This document shows, one piece after another, positions 1-7,089 of a stretch of 26,112 bases of DNA. The number at the start of each line of letters is the position of its first letter. Position 1 is the first letter of the stretch. Made by a program: the position numbers and the translations under genes. The notes beneath the pieces are model-generated. The model was given only the letters and a program-made list of their open reading frames with translations. It did not search any database and had not been told where the DNA came from. This stretch comes from an uncultured Oscillospiraceae bacterium. Its GTDB lineage: Bacteria > Bacillota_A > Clostridia > Oscillospirales > Oscillospiraceae. Location of the stretch: positions 1 to 26,112 of the forward strand of contig CANRMG010000004.1 of NCBI GenBank assembly GCA_947631675.1, written 5' to 3'.

Positions 1-417
1 GACAAGAACGACCTGGCCCTCATCGTGGAGCGTATCACCGTTTACGAGGACCACATCGACGTGCAGCTGAAGGCAGATGTGGACAGCATTCTGCGCACAG
101 GGATGCTCCCGGGGGAGGACGCCGCAAATTTTAAGTCCGGCACCGCGGATAGCTTACAGACCCGGATAGTCCAGGCGTCAAAACAGCATGCGGACAAGGT
201 CTACGGTGTCAATCTTATCAGTGTCGGGTCGCCCTCGCGGATGCGCATGGTGCGGCGGATCTCCTTGGGGATGACCACGCGCCCCAGGTCGTCGATGCGG
301 CGCACGATCCCAGTTGCTTTCATCTTTATCCTCCTGTCATTCTTTTGTCTGGCAGGATTTATTATCCGCAAAAGTCCCAAACCTATGCAATCGGCCGAAA
401 TTTGGCAGGAACTGTAA
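1..417 (+). CDS. Large serine recombinase, C-terminal end only (5' truncated by window)
   Basis: The frame is open from base 1, so the gene begins outside the window. The visible peptide carries the C-terminal signature of large serine recombinases of integrative elements: LIVERITVYEDHIDVQLK, then a KADVDSILR tail. The catalytic serine domain is not visible. These enzymes cut and join attP and attB, normally from a gene at one end of their element. The frame does not stop at the element boundary (about 221-231). It reads through antisense spoVT and its promoter region to TAA at 415-417, adding about 60 residues including a hydrophobic run (VAFIFILLSFFCLAGFII). The last part is therefore host-derived, and the natural C-terminus in the excised form would differ. 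The convergent spoVT start on the other strand supports an element end here. The family call is firm; the exact C-terminus is not. Confidence 0.8.
   Translation, partial: DKNDLALIVERITVYEDHIDVQLKADVDSILRTGMLPGEDAANFKSGTADSLQTRIVQASKQHADKVYGVNLISVGSPSRMRMVRRISLGMTTRPRSSMRRTIPVAFIFILLSFFCLAGFIIRKSPKPMQSAEIWQEL
200..231. other. Probable attachment-site junction of the serine-recombinase element
   Basis: On the minus strand the spoVT-like coding sequence is normal down to the codons for REGDP (about 225-239) and foreign beyond. On the plus strand the recombinase frame is family-like up to about the same point. The crossover therefore lies near 221-231, perhaps within GGGTCGCC. The exact core cannot be fixed without the other end or an empty site. 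Confidence 0.55.
201..323 (-). pseudogene. spoVT: 5' fragment of spoVT (AbrB-type sporulation regulator), interrupted by an integrated element
   Basis: From ATG at 323 the minus strand encodes MKATGIVRRIDDLGRVVIPK and continues EIRRTMRIREGDP, the SpoVT/AbrB-type DNA-binding swapped-hairpin domain. After about codon 33 the expected LEIF continuation is lost, and a stop follows at 201-203 after seven unrelated residues. A very good AGGAGG site lies seven bases before the ATG, and a forespore-type promoter lies further upstream. SpoVT tunes sigma-G-dependent transcription in the forespore. The break coincides with the end of a serine recombinase gene, so the missing 3' part should lie at the other end of the element, left of this window. 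AbrB itself is an alternative; the KATG...IDDLGR...PKEIRR wording fits SpoVT better. Confidence 0.75.
360..388 (-). promoter_or_regulatory. Candidate sigma-G/sigma-F promoter of spoVT
   Basis: Read on the minus strand, GCATA (388-384) is followed after 17 bases by GATAATA (366-360), about 35 bases upstream of the spoVT ATG. This resembles the forespore pattern of a G-x-AT-A minus-35 and a CATnnTA-like minus-10, with one mismatch. It matches the known sigma-G control of spoVT in Bacillus, but the motif is short. Confidence 0.4.
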
Positions 418-451
418 GAAACGAATTAAGGAAATCTTAAGAAAGATCGCC

Positions 452-479
452 TTGCGCATTATCATGTTTATGGTATGAT
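452..479 (+). promoter_or_regulatory. Sigma-A-type promoter of the NlpC/P60-like gene
   Basis: TTGCGC at 452-457, a 16-base spacer and TATGAT at 474-479, about 26 bases before the ATG at 506. Confidence 0.55.
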
Positions 480-505
480 AGACATGGACGAAGGGAGGCG
501 GTGAC

Positions 506-1276
506 ATGGCTGCGCACCGCAGGGCGAGAAGAAAGGCGAATTACGGTCCGTTCCTGTTGGCAGGGCTGGTGCTCCTGCTGGCAACGGCGGTATCCATCAT
601 CTGGCTGCAGAGCGGCACCCGGGAGAAGGAGCCCGAGCCATCGCCCACACCGGCGTATACCCCGGTCCCCACCGCCATCCCGCCGGACATGTTCGAGTGG
701 AAGCCGGGAGAATATGTACACGTGGAGTACGGAGAGGGCACCTCCAATGTCATCGACGACAGCATCTTCGCTACGCCGGACAAAAAGACCGCCGCGGACC
801 TGGTAGCCTGGGCGAAGATGACATGGGACAACCAGTGGGGCTATGTTTGGGGCACCTTCGGCACCGTGCTGACGGAGGACATGCTGGCCTATAAGCTGGA
901 GCAGTACGGCGACGACGTGGCCGAGTACGAATCCATCATCCGGGAAAAGTGGATGGACCGGCGGGTGGTGGACTGCGCCGGACTCATCAAGGGCTACAGC
1001 TGGTATGAGCCGGGGGTGGGCGTGGAATACGACGCCGGGGACATGCCCGACTGGGGCACCCAGGGCTTTTACGACAACGCCGTGGAGAAGGGACCTATCG
1101 ACACCCTGCCGGAGACGCCGGGCCTTCTGGTCTACTCAGAAAACGGCCACATCGGCGTGTACATAGGCGATGGCTGGGCCATCGAGGCCATCTCCCACGC
1201 CGGGGGCGTGGTAAAGACCCGGGTGGCGGACCGGACTTGGACCCACTGGCTCAAATGCCCCTACATCGAATATTGA
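506..1276 (+). CDS. Membrane-anchored NlpC/P60-like cell-wall hydrolase
   Basis: A 256-residue protein with a basic N-terminus, one membrane segment (about residues 15-34) and a proline/threonine-rich linker (about 41-60), so the C-terminal domain should face the outside. The C-terminal part has an NlpC/P60-like layout: catalytic Cys157 in VVDCAGLIKGY and His215 in GHIGVYIGDGWAIEA, with Glu227 a possible third residue. This family cleaves peptide stems of peptidoglycan. The start is set by GGGAGG at 493-498, seven bases before the ATG, and the gene has its own promoter. It is divergent from the interrupted spoVT gene, and their promoters share the 324-505 spacer. The N-terminal half of the outer region (about 62-150) is not recognised. 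The substrate is inferred. Confidence 0.7.
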   Translation: MAAHRRARRKANYGPFLLAGLVLLLATAVSIIWLQSGTREKEPEPSPTPAYTPVPTAIPPDMFEWKPGEYVHVEYGEGTSNVIDDSIFATPDKKTAADLVAWAKMTWDNQWGYVWGTFGTVLTEDMLAYKLEQYGDDVAEYESIIREKWMDRRVVDCAGLIKGYSWYEPGVGVEYDAGDMPDWGTQGFYDNAVEKGPIDTLPETPGLLVYSENGHIGVYIGDGWAIEAISHAGGVVKTRVADRTWTHWLKCPYIEY

Positions 1277-1301
1277 AAAATTGAAATAATCTGTGTATAA
1301 T
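1273..1301 (+). promoter_or_regulatory. Sigma-A-type promoter of asnS overlapping a hairpin
   Basis: TTGAAA at 1273-1278, a 17-base spacer and a perfect TATAAT at 1296-1301. The minus-10 is the left end of the hairpin at 1296-1322, and the minus-35 overlaps the stop codon of the preceding gene. Confidence 0.5.
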
Positions 1302-1330
1302 GGCTGCAACGCAGCCATTATACTTTTTAT
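1296..1330 (+). terminator. Rho-independent terminator after the NlpC/P60-like gene
   Basis: A perfect 12-bp stem (1296-1307 with 1311-1322, core ATGGCTGC/GCAGCCAT), loop AAC, followed by CTTTTTAT. It starts 20 bases after the stop codon at 1274-1276. Confidence 0.7.
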
Positions 1331-1448
1331 GCCCTTTTGTTCCCGCCTGCCGGCGGAACCGCAAAATATGGCATGAGTGCTGCATCACAGCCATTATACT
1401 TTTATTTGACTTATTTGGCTTATTTGGCATCAAGCGGAGGATACAGCT

Positions 1449-2843
<1,395 letters not shown>

Positions 2844-2865
2844 AAATTAAAAGATATAAGAAACG

Positions 2866-2889
2866 GCCCCCTCAAATGAGGGGGCTTTT
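2866..2889 (+). terminator. Rho-independent terminator after asnS
   Basis: A 9-bp GC-rich stem (GCCCCCTCA 2866-2874 with TGAGGGGGC 2877-2885), a two-base loop and TTTT, 20 bases after the asnS stop. Confidence 0.8.
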
Positions 2890-3140
2890 GCTTGCCGACG
2901 CGCGGACAGAACCGGCAGTGCGCCTGCATAGCACATTGTTGAGCGAAGCGAAACGGTGCGCAGGTGTACTGTCGGGCTGTGCCGCGCTATGCCAGCGCTG
3001 GAGAAGGCGCTCCCTGCGTCGACAGCGGCCATCGCGAACGTCTTCGCTGCGCTCAGCAATGTTCTTCCGATGGATGCCGCCTCCTTGGAGCGCCGTCGGC
3101 ATGTGCACCCACTCGCCACCCTGGTATCTCGTATATGTAG
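2890..3140. repeat. Structured gene-free intergenic element, possibly a dispersed repeat
   Basis: About 250 bases with no convincing gene: open frames exist on both strands but have no ribosome binding site or recognisable domain. The stretch holds nested imperfect inverted repeats. 2916-2927 pairs with 2960-2971 (10 of 12). 2934-2952 pairs with 3043-3061 (17 of 19, with GAGCGAAGCGAA and its near-complement). It is likely a palindromic dispersed element or decayed mobile sequence; genome-wide copy number was not checked. Confidence 0.4.
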
Positions 3141-3167
3141 GGCACGTTTTGCAACGCGCCCTTTTTT
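3140..3167 (+). terminator. Terminator-like hairpin between convergent transcripts
   Basis: GGGCACG (3140-3146) pairs with CGCGCCC (3155-3161) with one mismatch, followed by six T on the plus strand. It lies 10 bases past the stop of the minus-strand surface protein gene and would stop plus-strand transcription. Confidence 0.55.
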
Positions 3168-3177
3168 GTGCCTGCTA

Positions 3178-4656
3178 TTATCTTCTGTGTCTCCAGACAA
3201 GGGCCGCCAGGGCCGCGGTCAGGGCCAGCAGCAGGGCCAGCCATCCCGCCCAGGCGGCGCCGTCCCCTGTCCGGGGGGCCGTGGGCGTGGAGGGCCAGGA
3301 CGGTCCCGTGGGGCCGCCGCTCTGTCCCGTGGGCCAGGACGGCTGCGCCGTGGGGACGGGGGTGGGCGCCGTGGGGCCGAAGGGCGCGCTGGTCACCGGG
3401 GGTGCGGGCGTCTCAGTGGGGCCGGGCGACGGTTCTGCGGTAGGAACAGGCGTCTCGGTGGGGATCGGTGACGGCTCTGAGGTAGGAACAGGCGTCTCGG
3501 TGGGGATCGGTGACGGCTCTGAGGTGGGAACAGGCGTCTTGGTGGGGCTGGGCGATGGTTCTGCGGTAGGAATTGGTGTCTCAGTGGGGACCGGTGACAG
3601 CTCCGCGGTGGGGATCGGTTCTGCGGTGGGGAGCGGTACCGCCTCGAAGTCCAGAACGGGGTAGCCGTTGTTCTGGCCGGGGGCGGCCTGATAAAAGGCC
3701 CCGCTCAGGCGAGCGGGGAAGGGGGCGCTCTGCATCTCGGCGGTAGGCGCGCCCAGCGCCGCGCCGCCGAAGGTCCCGCCGCCCACGGCGGGCAGGGGCG
3801 CCGTCAGCTCCCCGTCGTGCCACACGTTGGAAAGGAACGTGCCGGAGGCCGTGCCGGCGAAGGCGCCGGCGGTGTTGATGCCGGTGACCATGGCGGACGC
3901 GGCGTAGCTGTCTGTCACCTGGCTGTCGGCGATAAGTCCGGCAAAGCCGCCGGCGGTGATGCCCGCGTCGTTTCCATACACCCCGGCGGTGGAGTAGCTG
4001 TTGGACACGGCGGCGCCCTGCAGGTATCCCACCGCGCCGCCGGCATAGACCGACGCGCCGAAGGCACCTGCCGCCCCCAGGGACCCCCGGGCGGCGCACC
4101 GGTCCATCACGGTCCAGCCCTCCGCCCGGCCGGCCAGCACCCCCGCGGCCAGAATGCCGTCCTCCGGGGCGGCCCAGCTGCCGGCGGTGACATAGCCGTC
4201 CACGGCCACGTTCTGCAGCGTGGTGCTCACCATCCGGCCGGCCAGGCCGCCCGCGGCGGTCTGGCCCTGGGCGCTGACGGTGATCTCCAGGCGCAGGTCA
4301 TGGACCGTGGCGCCGTAGAGGGCGGAGAAAAGCCCCGCCCCGGACACGGTCAGACCCTTGATGGCGTGGCCGCCGCCGTCAAGGGTGCCCTGGAACACCC
4401 GGGACCAGTCCCCGGTCATGGTCTGGCCGATGGGGACGAACCCCCAGCCCGTCATATCGACGTCCCCGGCCAGGACCACGGTCCGTCCGGCATAGGTCTG
4501 CCCGGCGGACACGCTGTCGCCGAAGGCGATCAGCGCCGCGGGCCCGTCGATGACCACCGGCCCCTCCGCGCCATAGGCGGCGGGGGCCCGGAGCGTCATC
4601 ATAAGGAACAAAAAGAGACCGGCTATACACCCGGTCACGATGCGACGTATTCTCAT
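3178..4656 (-). CDS. Secreted GLUG-repeat surface protein with Pro/Thr-rich stalk and sortase-like anchor
   Basis: A 492-residue protein. The N-terminus is a signal peptide: basic MRIRR, a hydrophobic core and a likely cut near AYGA-EG (about residue 30). Residues about 130-290 hold about five GLUG-type repeats (such as GGLAGRMVSTTLQNVAVDG and GGFAGLIADSQVTDSYA), a beta-helical module common in surface adhesins. Next comes a stalk of PTETPVPTSEPSPIP-type repeats of about 14 residues. The C-terminus has APRTG (460-464), a hydrophobic span and RHRR, the layout of a sortase signal but with A instead of L in LPxTG. The start is set by GAGGGG seven bases before ATG 4656. An adhesive role is inferred; the ligand is unknown. 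Confidence 0.75.
   Translation of the reverse strand: MRIRRIVTGCIAGLFLFLMMTLRAPAAYGAEGPVVIDGPAALIAFGDSVSAGQTYAGRTVVLAGDVDMTGWGFVPIGQTMTGDWSRVFQGTLDGGGHAIKGLTVSGAGLFSALYGATVHDLRLEITVSAQGQTAAGGLAGRMVSTTLQNVAVDGYVTAGSWAAPEDGILAAGVLAGRAEGWTVMDRCAARGSLGAAGAFGASVYAGGAVGYLQGAAVSNSYSTAGVYGNDAGITAGGFAGLIADSQVTDSYAASAMVTGINTAGAFAGTASGTFLSNVWHDGELTAPLPAVGGGTFGGAALGAPTAEMQSAPFPARLSGAFYQAAPGQNNGYPVLDFEAVPLPTAEPIPTAELSPVPTETPIPTAEPSPSPTKTPVPTSEPSPIPTETPVPTSEPSPIPTETPVPTAEPSPGPTETPAPPVTSAPFGPTAPTPVPTAQPSWPTGQSGGPTGPSWPSTPTAPRTGDGAAWAGWLALLLALTAALAALVWRHRR
3430..3640. repeat. 42-bp tandem repeats encoding the Pro/Thr/Ser stalk
   Basis: Imperfect direct repeats of 42 bases (14 codons), seen as recurring GGTAGGAACAGGCGTCTCGG and GGTGACGGCTCTGAGGT. 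Two units around 3449-3530 are nearly identical; outer units are degraded. The period keeps the frame, so the stalk can change length by slippage or recombination. Confidence 0.75.
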
Positions 4657-4750
4657 GTGTATACCCCTCTCATACGATTTAGTGAGGCGCTATCGTCTCA
4701 CTCCATTGTATACAGAGGGGCATGGTGAGGTGCGGACAGGCATATTCTGG

Positions 4751-4784
4751 AAAAGCCGCGGACACGTTCACGTGTCCGCGGCTT
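4751..4784 (-). terminator. Rho-independent terminator of the cls locus
   Basis: A near-perfect 14-bp stem (4753-4766 with 4771-4784, core GCCGCGGACACG) with a four-base loop and TTTT on the minus strand, directly after the stop codon at 4789-4791. Confidence 0.8.
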
Positions 4785-4788
4785 ACGT

Positions 4789-6287
4789 TTACATGAGAGG
4801 AGCGGCGATCTTCAAGAGCGCCGCGGCCAGGCGGGTGGAGAGCTTCATGTTTTTCACCGTCTCCTCCGTCACGGGCCGGCACAGGGGGAAGGTGTTCTGA
4901 AAGTCCTGCATGATGTCCTTAAGGACCGGGGACTTGTAGAGATAGGCGGCGCACTCAAAGTTGAGGTACAGGCTCCGGTAGTCCAGGTTGATGGTGCCCA
5001 CCACGGCGGACTCGTCGTCGGCCAGAAACACCTTGGAGTGGATGAACCCGGGGGTATACTCGTATATCTTCACCCCAGGATGAGCCGTACATCCACGCCC
5101 CGGTGGGCGGCGAAGGTCAGGGCCGTGAGCATCTCGTTGTCCAGGATCAGGTAGGGGGTCATGATGTACACGTACCGCCGGGCGGTATAGAGGATGTGCA
5201 GGTAGAACATCTCCCCGGTGCGCTCGTCGTCCATGGGGCTGTCCCCGTAGGGGATGACGTAGCCCAGGCTCCCGTCGGAGGCGGGGCCGGGGTCGTTGAG
5301 ATAGGGGGCGTATTCCTGCTGTTTCTCGTCCGCGTTCCAGACTCGCAGGAACATGATGGTCATGCTCCGCACCGCGTCGCCGGTGAGCATGATGCCCTCG
5401 TCCTTCCAGTGGCCGAACTTCTCCCGGCGGTTGATATACTCATCTGCCAGGTTCACTCCGCCGGTGAAGCCCACCTTCCCGTCGATGACCAGGATCTTCC
5501 GGTGGTCCCGGTTGTTGTAGCTGGTGGAGATGTAGGGCCGGATGGGAGCGAAGACCTTGCACTGGATCCCCAGGGCCCGCAGGGTCTTGGGATAGCTGGC
5601 CGGCAGGCGCAGCAGGGAGCAGGTGCCGTCATAGAGCACCCGCACGTCCACGCCCTGGCGCACCTTGTGCTTGAGGATGTCCAGCACAGCGTCCCACATC
5701 TCCCCTTCCTCCACGATGAAGTACTCCAGGAAGATGAATTTTTCCGCCTTCTCCAGTTCCCGGAGAAGGGCGGCGTACTTGTCCTCTCCCTGGGGGTAGT
5801 ACTCGGCGGCGGTGTTCTCATATACGGCGAAGCCGTTGCGCTTGGAGGCATATACAGCCAGGGGATAGAGGTCCGGCTCGGATGCTTTGAGTCGCTCCAT
5901 AAGTTCTTTCTGCTCCGGCATATAGGGGGCGCTGGCCGCCACCTGGGCCCGGAAGATGCGCTGCTCCGCCCGGTGGCCGAGATCGAAGGAGATGAAGAGG
6001 TAGAGGAGCACGCCGAACACAGGCACCAGCGCAATAATGACGCACCAGCTCAGCTTGATGCTGGGGTCCGAGCCGGTATTCAGCAGATACACCAGAAACA
6101 GCCCCGCCAGCACGCTCACCGACCAGGACAGATAGAAGCTGGACCGCTGCAGCCGGAAGAAGAGCATAAAGATGAAGAAAAACTGCGCCAGCAGCAGTAT
6201 GGCCGCCACGGCGCCCCGGCCGAATACGATGCTCAGCACTCCCCGCCGGGGACGGGTGTTGCGGGAGACGTTTTCCTTTTCCGGCAT
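4789..6287 (-). pseudogene. cls: Cardiolipin synthase, split by a frameshifting internal deletion
   Basis: Two adjacent frames together cover a bacterial cardiolipin synthase, a membrane phospholipase-D-family enzyme that joins two phosphatidylglycerols. The upstream part (6287-5070, 405 residues) has two N-terminal membrane segments and the first HKD motif, HRKILVIDGKVGFTGGVNL. It ends VDVRLILG followed by TGA. The downstream part (5073-4789, 94 residues) resumes at VKIYEYTPGFIHSKVFLADD with the second HKD motif and an intact C-terminus. The usual roughly 25-residue linker between VRLI and VKIYEY is missing and the frame shifts, so a deletion of about 70-80 bases not divisible by three is likely. 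A GTGA overlap could allow separate translation of the second half. The start at 6287 is supported by AAAGGAGG. The family call is firm; loss of function is inferred. Confidence 0.8.
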
Positions 6288-6400
6288 GACGCATCCTCCT
6301 TTCCTCGCTGCTTTATATCATAATAGTGCCATGTTTCCGGGAAAAAATCAAGTGGTCCCCGTCGGCGGGCCCGGCGGGGAAAATTTTTTGTGCCGCACCC

Positions 6401-6450
6401 TTGACAGGGGAGACAGCATATGATAACATATGAACAATAATTCATATGTT
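6401..6450 (+). promoter_or_regulatory. Promoter and ArsR/CadC-type operator of the metal-resistance operon
   Basis: TTGACA at 6401-6406, 17 bases, then a weak minus-10 TAACAT at 6424-6429. A perfect inverted repeat AACATATGAA (6425-6434) / TTCATATGTT (6441-6450) with a six-base centre covers the minus-10 and likely start site. Twofold sites of this kind are typical of ArsR/SmtB repressors, so binding would block initiation until metal releases the protein. Confidence 0.75.
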
Positions 6451-6470
6451 TGTTTGAAGGAGGTATGACC

Positions 6471-6833
6471 GTGGCGGAGCTGAACGACATAGAGCGGTGC
6501 GGGTTCCTGTGCGTCCACGAAAAGACGGTGGAGCAGGTGTTGACCCAAATGCCGGAGGACGAGAAGCTCTACGACCTGGCGGAGCTTTTCAAGGTCTTCG
6601 GGGATTCCACCCGCATAAAAATTCTGTACGCCCTGTTCGAGGCGGAGCTGTGCGTGTGCGACATCGCCCAGCTGCTGGGCCTGACCCAGTCCGCCGTGAG
6701 CCACCAGCTGCGGGTATTGAAGGCCAGCCGCCTGGTGAAGCCCCGGAAGGACGGCAAGACGGTATTCTACTCCCTGGCCGACGACCATGTGCGGACATTG
6801 ATCGCCCAAGGGATGGAGCACATAGAGGAATAA
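6471..6833 (+). CDS. ArsR/SmtB-family metal-sensing repressor, CadC-like
   Basis: A winged-helix repressor of about 120 residues. The N-terminal RCGFLCVHEK and the ELCVCDIAQLL helix give the cysteine arrangement of CadC-type sensors, whose thiolates bind Cd, Pb or Zn. The recognition helix is TQSAVSHQLRVLKASRLV, and the wing is KDGKTVFYSL. It should repress its own operon through the inverted repeat at 6425-6450. Start choice: GAAGGAGG (6456-6463) sits one base from ATG 6465 but a good seven bases from GTG 6471, so GTG is preferred. An in-frame TTG at 6450 lies upstream of the site and is unlikely. It is the first gene of a three-gene operon. The exact metal is inferred. Confidence 0.88.
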   Translation: MAELNDIERCGFLCVHEKTVEQVLTQMPEDEKLYDLAELFKVFGDSTRIKILYALFEAELCVCDIAQLLGLTQSAVSHQLRVLKASRLVKPRKDGKTVFYSLADDHVRTLIAQGMEHIEE

Positions 6834-6854
6834 TTTTGAGAGGAGATATACATC

Positions 6855-7076
6855 ATGAAAAAGTCATTCAAGCTGATCGACCTGGACTGCGCCAACTGCG
6901 CCCGGAAGATGGAGGACGCCATCAAGAAGCTGGATGGCGTCAACGACGCCACCGTCAGCTTCCTCACCCAGAAGATGACCGTGGACGCGGACGACGGCCG
7001 CTTCGACGACATCATGAAGCAGGTGGTCAAGTGCTGCAAAAAGGTGGAGCCGGACTGCCAGATCGTGCTGAAGTGA
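6855..7076 (+). CDS. Free-standing heavy-metal-associated (HMA) domain protein
   Basis: A 73-residue ferredoxin-like HMA domain. The metal loop is LDCANCARKM (CxxC at about residues 12-15) near the N-terminus, and a second cysteine pair, KCCKK, lies toward the C-terminus. Such domains bind soft metals and pass them to P-type ATPases. Here it sits 21 bases after the repressor and 13 bases before an ATPase lacking an N-terminal HMA domain, so it probably supplies that function in trans. GAGGAG at about 6839-6844 precedes ATG 6855. It is a complete domain, not a fragment. Confidence 0.85.
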   Translation: MKKSFKLIDLDCANCARKMEDAIKKLDGVNDATVSFLTQKMTVDADDGRFDDIMKQVVKCCKKVEPDCQIVLK

Positions 7077-7089
7077 GGGGGCGGGGCCC

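Noticed and set aside
1331..1448. T-box riboswitch in front of asnS
   Set aside because: GGCGGAACCGC near 1349-1361 recalls the T-box antiterminator sequence, but the leader is too short, no specifier stem is evident, and the consensus GGTGG core is absent.
2847..3200. Protein genes in the gap after asnS
   Set aside because: Frames exist on both strands but lack ribosome sites and recognisable domains, and they are interleaved with inverted repeats; a folded repeat is more likely.
3430..3640. CRISPR array
   Set aside because: The 42-bp units are contiguous, in frame and encode a Pro/Thr stalk; there are no unique spacers and no cas genes.
6450..6470. TTG 6450 or ATG 6465 as start of the ArsR-type gene
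   Set aside because: The ribosome site at 6456-6463 lies downstream of TTG and one base from ATG; GTG 6471 has proper spacing.
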